From Roseateles_E sp005503085 (lineage in GTDB: Bacteria; Pseudomonadota; Gammaproteobacteria; Burkholderiales; Burkholderiaceae_C), in assembly GCF_028462495.1 (NCBI RefSeq), contig NZ_JAQOWX010000019.1, forward strand, positions 1 through 64,000: a DNA stretch of 64,000 bases, given 5' to 3'. Position numbers and translations under genes: made by a program. The first letter of the stretch is position 1. Every line of letters begins with the position of its first letter. The notes beneath the pieces are model-generated. The model was not told where the DNA came from, did no database searches, and saw only the letters and a program-made list of their open reading frames with translations. This document shows, one piece after another, positions 20,484-29,661 of this stretch.

Positions 20484-21575
20484 ATGCCCTATCGAGCCGA
20501 AGCGAGCTTCAGCCATGGCAGCGCGGCCAAGACCGCGCTGCTGTTCTGCAATCTGGGCACCCCCGATGCTCCCACCGCAGCGGCCACGCGGCGCTATCTC
20601 GCGCAGTTCCTCAGCGACCCGCGCGTGGTCGAGATCCCCAAGCTGGTCTGGCAGCTGATACTGCACGGCATCATCCTGCGGGTGCGCCCGGCCAAGTCGG
20701 CGGCCAAGTACGCCACCGTCTGGATGCCCGAGGGCTCGCCGCTGAAGGTCTGGACCGAGCGCCAGGCCAAGCTGCTGCAGGGCTATCTCGGCGAGCGCGG
20801 CCACCGCATCAGCGTTCGCTACGCGATGCGCTACGGCGCGCCGGCGATTGCCGATGTGCTCAGCGAACTGCGCAGCGAGGGCGTGAGCCGCGTGCTGGTG
20901 CTGCCAGCCTATCCGCAGTATTGCGCGGCGACCACGGCCAGCGTGATCGACGATGTGGCGCGCTGGTCGCTGCAAACCCGTCATCTGCCCGAGCTGCGCT
21001 TCATCAACCGCTACCACGACGACCCCGGCTATATCCAGGCCCTGGCCGCCAGCGTCAAAGCCCATTGGGCCGCCAACGGCCGGCCCGAGCTGCTGATGAT
21101 GAGCTTTCACGGCATGCCGGCCCGCACCCTGGCCCTGGGCGACCCATACCACTGCGAATGCCTGAAGACCGGTCGTCTGCTGGCCGAGGCGCTGGGCCTG
21201 AGCCAGGAGCAGTACCTGGTCACCTTCCAGAGCCGGTTCGGCAAGGCCCGATGGCTGGAGCCTTATACCGAGCCGACCCTGAAGGCGCGTGCCGCAGCCG
21301 GACTCAAGAAGGTGGACCTGATCTGCCCGGGTTTCAGTGCCGATTGCCTGGAGACGCTGGAAGAAATCGCCCAAGAGGCAAGAGATGCCTTCCTGAGCGC
21401 CGGCGGCCACGACTTCGCCTACATCCCCTGCCTCAACGACAGCCCGGCCGGCATGTCCATGCTGGCCGACCTGGCCGAGCGGCATCTGCAGGGCTGGCCG
21501 ACCCGGCAGCCGGCCGACGCCGACGTGCTAGCCCGGCAGCGTGAGGCCGCGCTGGCGGCGGGTGCCAAGGACTAG
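20484..21575 (+). CDS. hemH: Ferrochelatase
   Basis: Inserts Fe(2+) into protoporphyrin IX, the last step of haem synthesis. The 363 residues include the N-terminal LLFCNLGTPDAPT, the catalytic-histidine motif MSFHGMP (about 208-214), and VDLICPGFSADCLETLEEI, where E is the conserved acidic metal-path residue. It lies 12 bp after the cyclase-FHA gene on the same strand. Its 3' end overlaps the convergent PEP-CTERM gene by 48 bp, so the last 15 residues are encoded opposite that gene's PEP-CTERM tail. Confidence 0.97.
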   Translation: MPYRAEASFSHGSAAKTALLFCNLGTPDAPTAAATRRYLAQFLSDPRVVEIPKLVWQLILHGIILRVRPAKSAAKYATVWMPEGSPLKVWTERQAKLLQGYLGERGHRISVRYAMRYGAPAIADVLSELRSEGVSRVLVLPAYPQYCAATTASVIDDVARWSLQTRHLPELRFINRYHDDPGYIQALAASVKAHWAANGRPELLMMSFHGMPARTLALGDPYHCECLKTGRLLAEALGLSQEQYLVTFQSRFGKARWLEPYTEPTLKARAAAGLKKVDLICPGFSADCLETLEEIAQEARDAFLSAGGHDFAYIPCLNDSPAGMSMLADLAERHLQGWPTRQPADADVLARQREAALAAGAKD

Positions 21576-24302
21576 GCCCAGCAGCCCCAGCAGCAGCATG
21601 ACCCAGGTCTGCGGCTCGGGCACCGGCTGCGCGCTGAAGGCAGCCCCGTCGGCCGTGCTGAAGCTGAAGTTGCTGATCACATAGGCATCGGCCTGGGCGC
21701 TGAACTGCACGCCCGCAAAGCTCTGATCGGCCAGCGCCACCATGCCGCCGGCGCCATCGCTGCGGCCGAGGAAGGTGTCGATGTCGAAGCGGCCGCTGCT
21801 CTGGAAGGCGGCGGGATTGGTCGCGCCGAGAAAGCGGAATTCGACCGCCATCGCACCCAGCGTCACCGCACCGCCGAACACCACCACATCGGTCAGGTAG
21901 CCGCCCGTGCCGTCATCCTCGACCTCGAGAATCATGCGGCTGCCGGACATCGCGCTGAAGTCGCCGTTCAGATTCAGCGTGCCCGGCGAGTTGCCGGGGC
22001 AGAAGATGCCGTGGTTGACGACATTGCCGCTGATGCTGCCGGTGCCGCACAGAAAGCCCTTGCTGCCGATCACGATGTCCTGGGCCGTCAGCGTGCTGTC
22101 GATCAGCACCATGGTGGCGGTGCCGCCGTCGGCATCGCCGGTGGCGGTCTTGTTTCGCCCTACTCCGACCCAGCCGGCCGTGACGCTGGAGCCCTCGGAG
22201 ACGATCAAGGTGCCATCGCTGCCGGCGAAGCGGCCGAGATAGAGATTGCCGCCCGCATTGTCCAGCTCGCTGGCGCCGCGCATGCGCATGAAGCCGCTGC
22301 CTTCGCGGCCTATGGTCACGGCACCCAGGCCGGGCTGGGCCTCGACAACAATGCGGGAAGCGCCCGCCAGGGCCAGGCTGCCCTCGCCGCCGGGGAAGGC
22401 CCCGCTGCCGCCCAGGCTCAGACCCGCGCCGGCGCTGCCCATATTGCTCAGCGTCACCAGGCTGCCCTTGTCGACCGAGGCCACGCCGATGCCGGCGCCG
22501 GTGCCGACGGTCAGGAAGCCACCGGACAGATTGCCGGCGGTCTGCTGCCCCGACAATAGCAATTGCCCGCCATCGAGCTTCAGCACACCGACCCCGCCGC
22601 TGCGCCCCACACCCAGCCCGATCGCGCTGACCAGAGCCTGGTTGTTGATGCTCAGCTGGCCGCTGCTCTGCGGGCCGATGCCGACGCCGATGAAAGTGTC
22701 CGTGCCGCTCAGCCGGATCTCCGAGCCGGCGCCGCTGACCGTGGCGATGCCGTGGCCACCCGGCGTGTTGTCATTGAAGCCGCCGATGATCAGCGAGGTG
22801 CTGCGGCGGTCAGCCGGGGTCGAGACCGCCCCGCCCTGCAGCAGCAGCTTGCCGCCATCGCTGATATTCAGGGTGCCGCTGCCGTCGCGCCCCACCCGCA
22901 TCACCGGATTCGGCGCCTCGCCCGGCCCGCCGCCGGGCAGCACCGAGATCGATTCCATCAGCAGCAGCGAGCCCGGCCCGTGGATGTTCAGCGTGCCGGC
23001 CGAATTGGCATCGCGACCCAGATTCAGGGTCAGGCCCGGCAGGCCCTGCGCGGCCAGTAGATGGATGCGGCCGCCCGCCCCCACCGTGACCTGGCCATAG
23101 CCGCCGTTGCGGCCGATGTCCAGGCCGGCAAGCGCCGCCGAGCCATTGGCGGCCGCCGAGGCCTTGCCGTCGACCAGCAGCTCGGAGCCTGCCCCCTGGA
23201 CGCTCAACTGGCCCAGCGCCCCATCACGGCCGACACCGACATAGAACATGCCGCTGGCCCGGCCACCCGCCTCGATGACAAGGTTGCCGCTGCCGGAAGC
23301 GCCGCTGCGGCCGATGTTCAACACGCCCGCATCGCCGGTGAACAGGATGTTGGAGCCGGCGCCGCTGACGATCATGTCGCTGCGCCCGCCACCGGTGCTC
23401 AGCCCGACCGAGCTGAACAGGCCGTCGCGCCCCTCGACCAGCAACTGGCCGCCGTTGCGGATGGCCACCGAGGCCCAGGCGTTGCGATGCGTGCCCAGCG
23501 CGAAGAAGCCCCCGGTGTTCTCCAGGGTGCCGCCGCTGATGCGCCAGACCGAGCCGGCGCCGTCGATCAGCGCGTCGGCAAAGCTGCGCTCGCTGCCCAG
23601 CGGGCTGCTGCCGCCCGGCCCCACGCCCAGCGTGGCGCTGTCGGTCAGCAGCGATGCACCGTCCAGCACCTTGACCGTGCCACTGCTGCTGGCGCCCGGC
23701 GTGCCGAAGGTGAAGTTGTCGATCGGCGGTCGGAACACCGCCAACCCGCCGACGATGAAGCCGCGCAGAAACGAGGCCGAAGAGCCCACACCGGTGACCG
23801 TGAAACGGCCGGTGGAGCCGGCGGCATTGCCGATGAAACTGTTGCAGAAGTGGTTCACACCCAGGCAGGCGTTGGCGTTGGCACGGCCGTCCAGCACGGC
23901 ACCGCCGGAGATGGTCATCGCGCCCAGGCCCCAGGCACCGACCTCGAAGCGGTTGAGCACGCTGTCGGAAAAACCGTCGCCGGTCAGCTCGATACGGCTG
24001 CCTGCTCCGTCCAAATAGGCCCAGCCGCTGCCGTCCCCGTTGCCGCCAGGACCCAGCAGCAGACTGCCGGTGCGCAGCAGGCTGCCACCGCCGACATCGA
24101 GGCGGCCGTAGGCACTGCTGCCCACATAAAGCCCGTTATTGCCCAGATCCGTGTCACCGGGGCCTATGGGCAGATTGAGCGGGCCGGTGGAGACGGTTCC
24201 GAGGGTCGTGATGTCGGCCCGAAGCGGCGCCTGCACCCCCAGGACCAGGAGGGCTGCGACCGCCAGGGGCCGCAGGGTGGAGGGAACACGGCAATGCTGC
24301 AT
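21528..24302 (-). CDS. Large repetitive PEP-CTERM surface protein
   Basis: A 924-residue exported protein. A signal peptide covers about residues 1-29 (LAVAALLVLGVQAPLRA). The body is a long Gly/Ser/Leu-rich array of degenerate 30-50-residue units of the type vGrxGxGxLxIsdGGxLxL, seen at least a dozen times, suggesting a beta-helix passenger like those of autotransporters. The C-terminus is a PEP-CTERM sorting signal: VPEP, a hydrophobic segment (TWVMLLLGLLGLVLG), then RRQR. In this system an exosortase removes the tail and the protein joins the envelope or exopolysaccharide matrix; no exosortase is visible here. The 3' end overlaps hemH by 48 bp. It is probably monocistronic. The ligand or role is unknown. 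Confidence 0.88.
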   Translation of the reverse strand: MQHCRVPSTLRPLAVAALLVLGVQAPLRADITTLGTVSTGPLNLPIGPGDTDLGNNGLYVGSSAYGRLDVGGGSLLRTGSLLLGPGGNGDGSGWAYLDGAGSRIELTGDGFSDSVLNRFEVGAWGLGAMTISGGAVLDGRANANACLGVNHFCNSFIGNAAGSTGRFTVTGVGSSASFLRGFIVGGLAVFRPPIDNFTFGTPGASSSGTVKVLDGASLLTDSATLGVGPGGSSPLGSERSFADALIDGAGSVWRISGGTLENTGGFFALGTHRNAWASVAIRNGGQLLVEGRDGLFSSVGLSTGGGRSDMIVSGAGSNILFTGDAGVLNIGRSGASGSGNLVIEAGGRASGMFYVGVGRDGALGQLSVQGAGSELLVDGKASAAANGSAALAGLDIGRNGGYGQVTVGAGGRIHLLAAQGLPGLTLNLGRDANSAGTLNIHGPGSLLLMESISVLPGGGPGEAPNPVMRVGRDGSGTLNISDGGKLLLQGGAVSTPADRRSTSLIIGGFNDNTPGGHGIATVSGAGSEIRLSGTDTFIGVGIGPQSSGQLSINNQALVSAIGLGVGRSGGVGVLKLDGGQLLLSGQQTAGNLSGGFLTVGTGAGIGVASVDKGSLVTLSNMGSAGAGLSLGGSGAFPGGEGSLALAGASRIVVEAQPGLGAVTIGREGSGFMRMRGASELDNAGGNLYLGRFAGSDGTLIVSEGSSVTAGWVGVGRNKTATGDADGGTATMVLIDSTLTAQDIVIGSKGFLCGTGSISGNVVNHGIFCPGNSPGTLNLNGDFSAMSGSRMILEVEDDGTGGYLTDVVVFGGAVTLGAMAVEFRFLGATNPAAFQSSGRFDIDTFLGRSDGAGGMVALADQSFAGVQFSAQADAYVISNFSFSTADGAAFSAQPVPEPQTWVMLLLGLLGLVLGTRRQRGLTLPG

Positions 24303-24402
24303 GACCGGACCTCAGGCGCCGTGAAGCGACGCTCACGGCAGCCGAGTATCCGCTCGGGCGGCCACAATGCATCCCTCAATCGTTCGAGGCCTGAAGCCGG
24401 AA

Positions 24403-25890
24403 TCAGGGACGGCGGCTCCAGCGCAGCAGTCGCGGCAGCACCAGGATCAGGGCCACCAGGATCAGCAGGCCCAGCGACATCGGCCGCTCCCAGAACACGC
24501 TCCAGCTGCCGCCGCCGATCGACACCGCATTGCGCATCTGCGCCTCGGCCAGCGGGCCCAGAATCATGCCCACCACCACCGGCGCGGTCGGGAAATCGAA
24601 GCGCCGCATCACCACGCCCAGCAGGCCGATGGCCAGCATCAGGTAGAGGTCGAACGCGCTCTGGCGCATGCCGTAGACGCCCACCGTCGCGAAGATCAGG
24701 ATGCCGGCATAGAGCTGGGGCTTGGGAATCTTCAGCAGCTTCACCCACAGCCCCACCATCGGCAGGTTCAGCACCAGCAGCATCACATTGCCGATGTAGA
24801 GCGAGGCGATCAGGGCCCAGACCAGGGTGGACGAGGTCTGGAACAGCTGCGGGCCGGCCTGGATGCCGTAGTTCTGCAGCGCCGACAACAGGATGGCGGC
24901 GGTCACCGAGGTCGGAATGCCCAGCGTCAGCAGCGGCACCAGGGTGGCGGTCACGGCCGAGTTGTTGGCCGCCTCGGGGCCGGCCACGCCTTCGATCGCG
25001 CCGCTCGTGCCGAACTCGTCCTTGTGCTTGGACAGCTTGCGCTCGGTCGCATAGCTCAGAAAGGTCGGGATCTCCGAGCCGCCGGCCGGGATGGTGCCGA
25101 AGGGAAAGCCGATGAAGGTGCCGCGCAGCCAGGCCGGCCAGGAGCGGCGCCATTCGCTGCGGGTCATATGCACCGAGCTCATCTTGTTGAGCTCCTGGGT
25201 GCTGCGGCCCTCGTAGAGCGCGTTATAGAGCGTCTCGCCGACCGCGAACAGACCCACTGCGACCAGCACCACCTCGATGCCATCCATGAACTCGGGAATG
25301 CCCATGGTGTAGCGCACCTGGGCGGTGATCTGGTCCAGCCCGATCAGGCCCATCGCCAGGCCGATGAAGAGCGCCGTCATGCCGCGCAAGGTGCTCTTGC
25401 CCAGCACCGCGCTGACGGTGGTGAAAGCCAAGAGCATCAGGCAGAAATACTCCGGCGGGCCGAGCTGCACGGCAAAGTCGGCCAGCACCGGCGCGAACAG
25501 CGTGACCAGCACGGTGGCGATGGTGCCCGCGACGAAGGAGCCGATCGCGGCGGTCGCCAGCGCCGCGCCGGCGCGGCCGCTCTTGGCCATCTTGAAGCCC
25601 TCCAGCGCCGTCACCATCGTGCCGGTTTCGCCAGGGGTGTTCAGCAGGATGGAGGTGGTCGAGCCGCCATACATCGCGCCGTAGTAGATGCCGGCGAAGA
25701 AGATCATCGAGGCCGTCGGCTCGACCTGCGAGGTGATCGGCAGCAGCATCGCCACCGTCACCGCCGGGCCCAGGCCCGGCAGCACGCCGATGGCCGTGCC
25801 TAGCGCGCAGCCGACAAAAGCCCACAGCAGATTGATCGGTGTGCCGGCGGTCGCAAAGCCGCCCAGCAGGTTGTTCCAGAGATCGAGCAT
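24403..25890 (-). CDS. tctA: Tripartite tricarboxylate transporter permease TctA
   Basis: The large membrane subunit of a TTT-family carboxylate importer, 495 residues with about 11-12 hydrophobic segments. Family hallmarks are GVLPGLGPAVTVAMLLP near the N-terminus, GAMYGGSTTSILLNTPGE and TFLSYATERKLSKHKDEFG. It works with TctB and a periplasmic Bug/TctC protein, both encoded just upstream on the same strand (gap 10 bp to tctB). The substrate cannot be read from sequence; citrate and other carboxylates are typical. The divergent two-component genes tctDE probably control it. Confidence 0.96.
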   Translation of the reverse strand: MLDLWNNLLGGFATAGTPINLLWAFVGCALGTAIGVLPGLGPAVTVAMLLPITSQVEPTASMIFFAGIYYGAMYGGSTTSILLNTPGETGTMVTALEGFKMAKSGRAGAALATAAIGSFVAGTIATVLVTLFAPVLADFAVQLGPPEYFCLMLLAFTTVSAVLGKSTLRGMTALFIGLAMGLIGLDQITAQVRYTMGIPEFMDGIEVVLVAVGLFAVGETLYNALYEGRSTQELNKMSSVHMTRSEWRRSWPAWLRGTFIGFPFGTIPAGGSEIPTFLSYATERKLSKHKDEFGTSGAIEGVAGPEAANNSAVTATLVPLLTLGIPTSVTAAILLSALQNYGIQAGPQLFQTSSTLVWALIASLYIGNVMLLVLNLPMVGLWVKLLKIPKPQLYAGILIFATVGVYGMRQSAFDLYLMLAIGLLGVVMRRFDFPTAPVVVGMILGPLAEAQMRNAVSIGGGSWSVFWERPMSLGLLILVALILVLPRLLRWSRRP

Positions 25891-25900
25891 GGTCTTGTCC

Positions 25901-26416
25901 TCAGAGCCAGCCGCTGGCCGTCAGGCCAGGCAGATTGATGGCCAGCAGCTTGGTGAAGAGCCAGAACACCGGTGCAGCGATCAGCACGCCGGTCACCCCA
26001 TCGACCAGAACCTGGCGCGCACCGCCGCCGGCCCTGCCCTCGGACATGCGCATGCCGCGCACCGCCAGCATGAAGCACAGCGTGCAGGCGAGGATGAAGC
26101 CCAGGGTGGTGATCAGGCTGGCATTGGCGATCACACCGGCCACCACCCAGGCGGCCGCGCGCCAGTCGCCACGCTCGGCGCCCGAGGGCTCGTCCATCTG
26201 GCGGTAGCCGCCACTTTGCGCTTCCCAGATCAGCCAGGCGCCGCAGATCAGCAGCACCACCGCGACCACCCAAGGCAAGGCGTTCGGGCCGACGCCCGCG
26301 TAGCCGGCGTCCGAGGAGATGAAGGTCGCGCCATAGGCCATCACGGCGCCGACCAGCAATGCGCCGGCGCCGACCAGGCTTTGATGCAGGGACTTGTGTT
26401 GGGCTGAGTCAGCCAT
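25901..26416 (-). CDS. tctB: Tripartite tricarboxylate transporter small permease TctB
   Basis: A 171-residue small membrane subunit with four hydrophobic segments (e.g. LVGAGALLVGAVMAYGATF and LPWVVAVVLLICGAWLIW), as usual for TctB, which is poorly conserved. ATG 26416 is preferred over ATG 26428 because GGAG lies six bases before it; the upstream ATG has no ribosome site. It sits between tctC and tctA in the classic order. Confidence 0.9.
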   Translation of the reverse strand: MADSAQHKSLHQSLVGAGALLVGAVMAYGATFISSDAGYAGVGPNALPWVVAVVLLICGAWLIWEAQSGGYRQMDEPSGAERGDWRAAAWVVAGVIANASLITTLGFILACTLCFMLAVRGMRMSEGRAGGGARQVLVDGVTGVLIAAPVFWLFTKLLAINLPGLTASGWL

Positions 26417-26484
26417 CGGCCACTCCATGTAAAACGGGGGCCGGCCGCAGGCAGCCAGCCCCTCGCAGACAGCGGTCAGACCGC

Positions 26485-27444
26485 TCAGATCATGCCGGAC
26501 TTGACCATGGTGGCGCGCAGGCTGGCGAACTCACGGTCGACGAAGTCCTCGAACTCCTTGCCGGCCATCACGGCAGGGGTCCAGCCGTTCTTCTCCAGCG
26601 CCTCGGCCCAGGCCTTGCTCTTGGTCGCCTTGATGACCATATCGGTCAGGGCCTTGCGCTGCTCGGGCGTGATGCCCGGAGGCGCATAGACGCCGCGCCA
26701 GTTGCCGATCTCGACGTTGTAGCCCATCTCCTTGAGCGTCGGGATGTCCAGGCCCTTGAGCCGGGTGGCCGAGGTCACCGCGATCGCGCGCATCTTGCCG
26801 CTTTCGATGTACTGCTGGAATTCGCTGTAACCGCTGCCACCCACCGTGACATTGCCGCCTAGGATGGCGGCCGTGGCTTCGCCGCCGCCACGGAAGGGCA
26901 CGTAGTTGATCTTGGCCGCATCGACGCCGGCTTCGCGCGCCAGCATGGCCGCCGCGATGTGCTCGGTGGCGCCGCGCGAACCGCCGCCCCACTTGACGCT
27001 GGCCGGGTCCTTCTTCATCTGCTCGACCACGTCCTTCATGGTCTTCAGCGGCGAGCTGGCCGGCAGCACGAAGACGTTGTACTCGCTGGTCAGGCGCGCG
27101 ATCGGCGTCGCCTGGGTCAGGCTGACCGGCGGCTTGCCGGTGATCAGGCCGCCCAGCATCACCGCACCCATCACCATCAGCGAGTTCGGATCGCCCTTGC
27201 TGGCGTTGACGAACTGGGCCAGGCCGATGGCGCCGGCCGCGCCGCCCTTGTTCTCGAAGGTGACCGAGGAGGCCACGCCGGCGTCCTGCAAGGCCTTGCC
27301 CAGCGCGCGGCCGGTGCTGTCCCAGCCGCCACCCGGGTTGGCCGGCACCATGATCTTCAGATTGGCAGCAGCGCGGGCCGACAGCGGCAGCGCGCCGGCG
27401 GCGGCCAGGGCGGCCAGGGACTTCAGAAAGACGTCACGACGCAT
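26485..27444 (-). CDS. tctC: Bug/TctC-family tripartite tricarboxylate transporter substrate-binding protein
   Basis: A 319-residue periplasmic receptor. The N-terminus (MRRDVFLKSLAALAAAGALP) has twin arginines before a hydrophobic core, so Tat export is possible besides Sec; cleavage is near residue 26 at ARAAA. The mature part has the Bug-family start (IMVPANPGGGWDSTGRALG) and the second-lobe motif GSRGATEHIAAAM. It is first in tctCBA. A short hairpin, AGCGGT-CAG-ACCGCT (26471-26485), abuts the stop codon and could keep tctC mRNA more abundant than tctBA, as is common after binding-protein genes. It diverges from tctDE. Confidence 0.95.
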   Translation of the reverse strand: MRRDVFLKSLAALAAAGALPLSARAAANLKIMVPANPGGGWDSTGRALGKALQDAGVASSVTFENKGGAAGAIGLAQFVNASKGDPNSLMVMGAVMLGGLITGKPPVSLTQATPIARLTSEYNVFVLPASSPLKTMKDVVEQMKKDPASVKWGGGSRGATEHIAAAMLAREAGVDAAKINYVPFRGGGEATAAILGGNVTVGGSGYSEFQQYIESGKMRAIAVTSATRLKGLDIPTLKEMGYNVEIGNWRGVYAPPGITPEQRKALTDMVIKATKSKAWAEALEKNGWTPAVMAGKEFEDFVDREFASLRATMVKSGMI

Positions 27445-27488
27445 GGTTTTGTCTCCTATTGTGGTTTGAGTGAACAGTAGCGATCCTC

Positions 27489-27514
27489 GCTGTCAAGGCT
27501 GTCAGTCCGCTGTC
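27489..27514. promoter_or_regulatory. Three GCTGTC direct repeats between tctC and tctD
   Basis: GCTGTC occurs at 27489-27494, 27498-27503 and 27509-27514 in the 104-bp divergent control region. Spaced direct repeats are typical of OmpR-type regulators, so these are candidate TctD sites. The spacings (9 and 11 bp) are irregular and there is no independent support. Confidence 0.35.
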
Positions 27515-27548
27515 GCGGGACCTAGGGAAAATGCTAGGCTCGCGCCCC

Positions 27549-28223
27549 ATGAAACTGCTTCTGGTAGAGGACGACCCGGCAATGCAGCTGAGCCTGACGC
27601 GCAGCTTCGAGCGCCGCGGCCTGCAGGTGCAGGCGGTCGGCGACGGGCTCAAGGCGCTGGAACGCTGGGCGCAGTGGCGGCCCGATGTCGTGGTGCTGGA
27701 CCTCAGCCTGCCTGGGCTGGACGGACTGGACGTGCTGGCCCGCGCGCGCGCCGACAGCCTGAAGACGCCGGTGCTGATCCTGACTGCCCGCGGCACGGTC
27801 GGCGACCGCATCTTGGGCCTGAATGTCGGCGCCGACGACTACCTGCCCAAGCCTTTCGACCTGGACGAGCTGATGGCCCGCATCCAGGCCCTGGGCCGGC
27901 GCAGCGGGGTCAGCCCGGCGCCGCAGCGCCAGACCGCCTTCTGCGGCATGCAGCTGGACGGGGACAGCGGCGCGGTCTATTTCGAGGACCAGGTGCTGGA
28001 GCTGACGCCACGCGAGAGCGCGCTGCTGCGCGCGCTGCTGGCGCGGCCGGGCCATGCGATCGCCAAAGAGCGGCTGTTCGAGCTGGTCTTCCCGGGTGAG
28101 CTGGACGTGCAGCTGGAGGCCATCGAGGTGGTGGCCTACCGGCTGCGCAAGCGCATCGCCCATACCGGCGCGCAGCTGGTGACGCTGCGCGGCCTGGGCT
28201 ATCTGCTGAAGGCCGGCGCATGA
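27549..28223 (+). CDS. tctD: OmpR-family response regulator TctD
   Basis: A 224-residue regulator. The receiver domain (about 1-115) shows the acidic pair EDD (7-9), the phosphoacceptor aspartate in VVLDLSLPGLDGLDV (about D51) and the conserved Lys in YLPKPFDL. The C-terminal winged helix (about 130-224) shows ELTPRESALLRALLARPG and VVAYRLRKRI, the OmpR DNA-recognition helix region. ATG 27549 is chosen because conservation begins MKLLLVEDD; an ATG six codons upstream is unlikely. The stop overlaps the kinase start by 4 bp (ATGA), indicating translational coupling. Its place opposite tctCBA implies control of that transporter. Confidence 0.95.
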   Translation: MKLLLVEDDPAMQLSLTRSFERRGLQVQAVGDGLKALERWAQWRPDVVVLDLSLPGLDGLDVLARARADSLKTPVLILTARGTVGDRILGLNVGADDYLPKPFDLDELMARIQALGRRSGVSPAPQRQTAFCGMQLDGDSGAVYFEDQVLELTPRESALLRALLARPGHAIAKERLFELVFPGELDVQLEAIEVVAYRLRKRIAHTGAQLVTLRGLGYLLKAGA

Positions 28224-29632
28224 GGCGGCCCCACCGGCCCTCCTCGCTGCGGCGGCGTCTGACCCTGGGCATTTTGCTGCCGGTGGTCGCGCTGATCGCC
28301 TTCAACAGCTGGAGCCTCTACCAGCAGGCCTTGCGCGCCGCCGACACCGCCTACGACCGCACCCTGCTGGCCTCGGCCAAATCGATCGGCGAGCTGCTGG
28401 AAGTCACCTCGGATGGCAGCCGCGCCCAGCTGCGTGCCACCGTGCTTTATTCGGCGTTGGAGCCCTTCGAGGCCGACAACCGCAGCCGCATCTTCTACCG
28501 CGTCAGCGGCTTCGACGGCGAGATGGTGTCCGGCTTCGAGGACCTGCCGGCCTGGCACGGCAAGCTGCCGGCCAAGAGCCCTTACGCCGCGCTCGTCTCC
28601 TTCTACGACGACCACTACCGCGGCGAGCCGATCCGCGTCGCGGTGCTGCTGCAGCCGGTGGCCGGCATCGCCGGCCAGGGCATGGCGACCATCCAGGTGG
28701 CCGAGACGCTGGAGCTGCGCCACACCCTGGCCCAGCAGATCCTGACCGAGACCCTGTGGCGCCAGGCCCTGCTGGTGCTGGTGATCGTGATCGTCGTCGT
28801 GCTGGTGGTGCAGCGCGCCACGCTGCCGGTGCGCCGGCTCTCGGCCCAGCTGCGCGAGCGCACCGAGGGTGATCTGTCGCCGGTCGATGCGCCCGACGCG
28901 CCGCGTGAGTGGCAGCCGCTGGTCGATGCGACCAACCAGGTGGTGGCGCGGCTGAAGGCCTTGCTGGAGCACCAGAAGCGCTTTGTGCGCGACGCCTCGC
29001 ACCAGCTGAAGACCCCGCTGGCGGTGCTGAAGACCCAGGTGCAGAGCGCCCGCCAGGGCGATGTCGAGCCGCTGCAGGCGCTGGCCGAGATCGACACCAC
29101 GGTGGCGCGCGCCACCCAGGTGGCCAACCAGCTGCTGGCGCTGGCCAAGCTCGAGCAGCTGCGCCACCAGGTCGAGGCCATGCCGGTGCAGGACTGGGCC
29201 GAGGTGACGCGGGCGGTGGCGCTGGATGTGGCGCCGCTGATCGCCGAGCAGCAGCTGGACTTCGATATCGAGACCCAGGCCGCGCCGATACGCAGCCATG
29301 AGTGGGCCCTGCGCGAGCTGACCCGCAACCTGATCCACAACGCCATCCACCACACGCCGGTCGGCGGGCGCCTGCATATCCGGCTGCTGGTCGACGCCCG
29401 GGTCGCGGTGCTGACGGTGGCCGATTCCGGCCCCGGTCTGAGCGCGGCCCAGCAGACCCAGCTCTTCCTGCCCTTCGCGGCCGGCGATCCGCGCAAGGGC
29501 TCGGGCCTGGGGCTGGCGATCTGCCATGAGATCGTGCAGTCGCTGGCCGGCAGCATCGAGCTGAACAACCGGCTCGATGGGCAGGAAGTCAGCGGCCTGG
29601 ACGCCCGCGTGCGGCTGCCGCTGGCCGGCTGA
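28220..29632 (+). CDS. tctE: Sensor histidine kinase TctE
   Basis: A 470-residue membrane kinase. There are two transmembrane segments (about 14-30 and 177-196, QALLVLVIVIVVVLVV) flanking a periplasmic sensor of about 145 residues. A HAMP-like linker follows, then the H-box FVRDASHQLKTPLAVLKTQ with the phosphoacceptor histidine, the N-box ELTRNLIHNAIHHTP, the G1 box VADSGPGLS and the G2 box KGSGLGLAI. It pairs with TctD by overlap and should sense an external carboxylate to activate tctCBA. Confidence 0.94.
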   Translation: MRRPHRPSSLRRRLTLGILLPVVALIAFNSWSLYQQALRAADTAYDRTLLASAKSIGELLEVTSDGSRAQLRATVLYSALEPFEADNRSRIFYRVSGFDGEMVSGFEDLPAWHGKLPAKSPYAALVSFYDDHYRGEPIRVAVLLQPVAGIAGQGMATIQVAETLELRHTLAQQILTETLWRQALLVLVIVIVVVLVVQRATLPVRRLSAQLRERTEGDLSPVDAPDAPREWQPLVDATNQVVARLKALLEHQKRFVRDASHQLKTPLAVLKTQVQSARQGDVEPLQALAEIDTTVARATQVANQLLALAKLEQLRHQVEAMPVQDWAEVTRAVALDVAPLIAEQQLDFDIETQAAPIRSHEWALRELTRNLIHNAIHHTPVGGRLHIRLLVDARVAVLTVADSGPGLSAAQQTQLFLPFAAGDPRKGSGLGLAICHEIVQSLAGSIELNNRLDGQEVSGLDARVRLPLAG

Positions 29633-29661
29633 GCGGCGCCGCGGCTGGATAAAATCGCACG

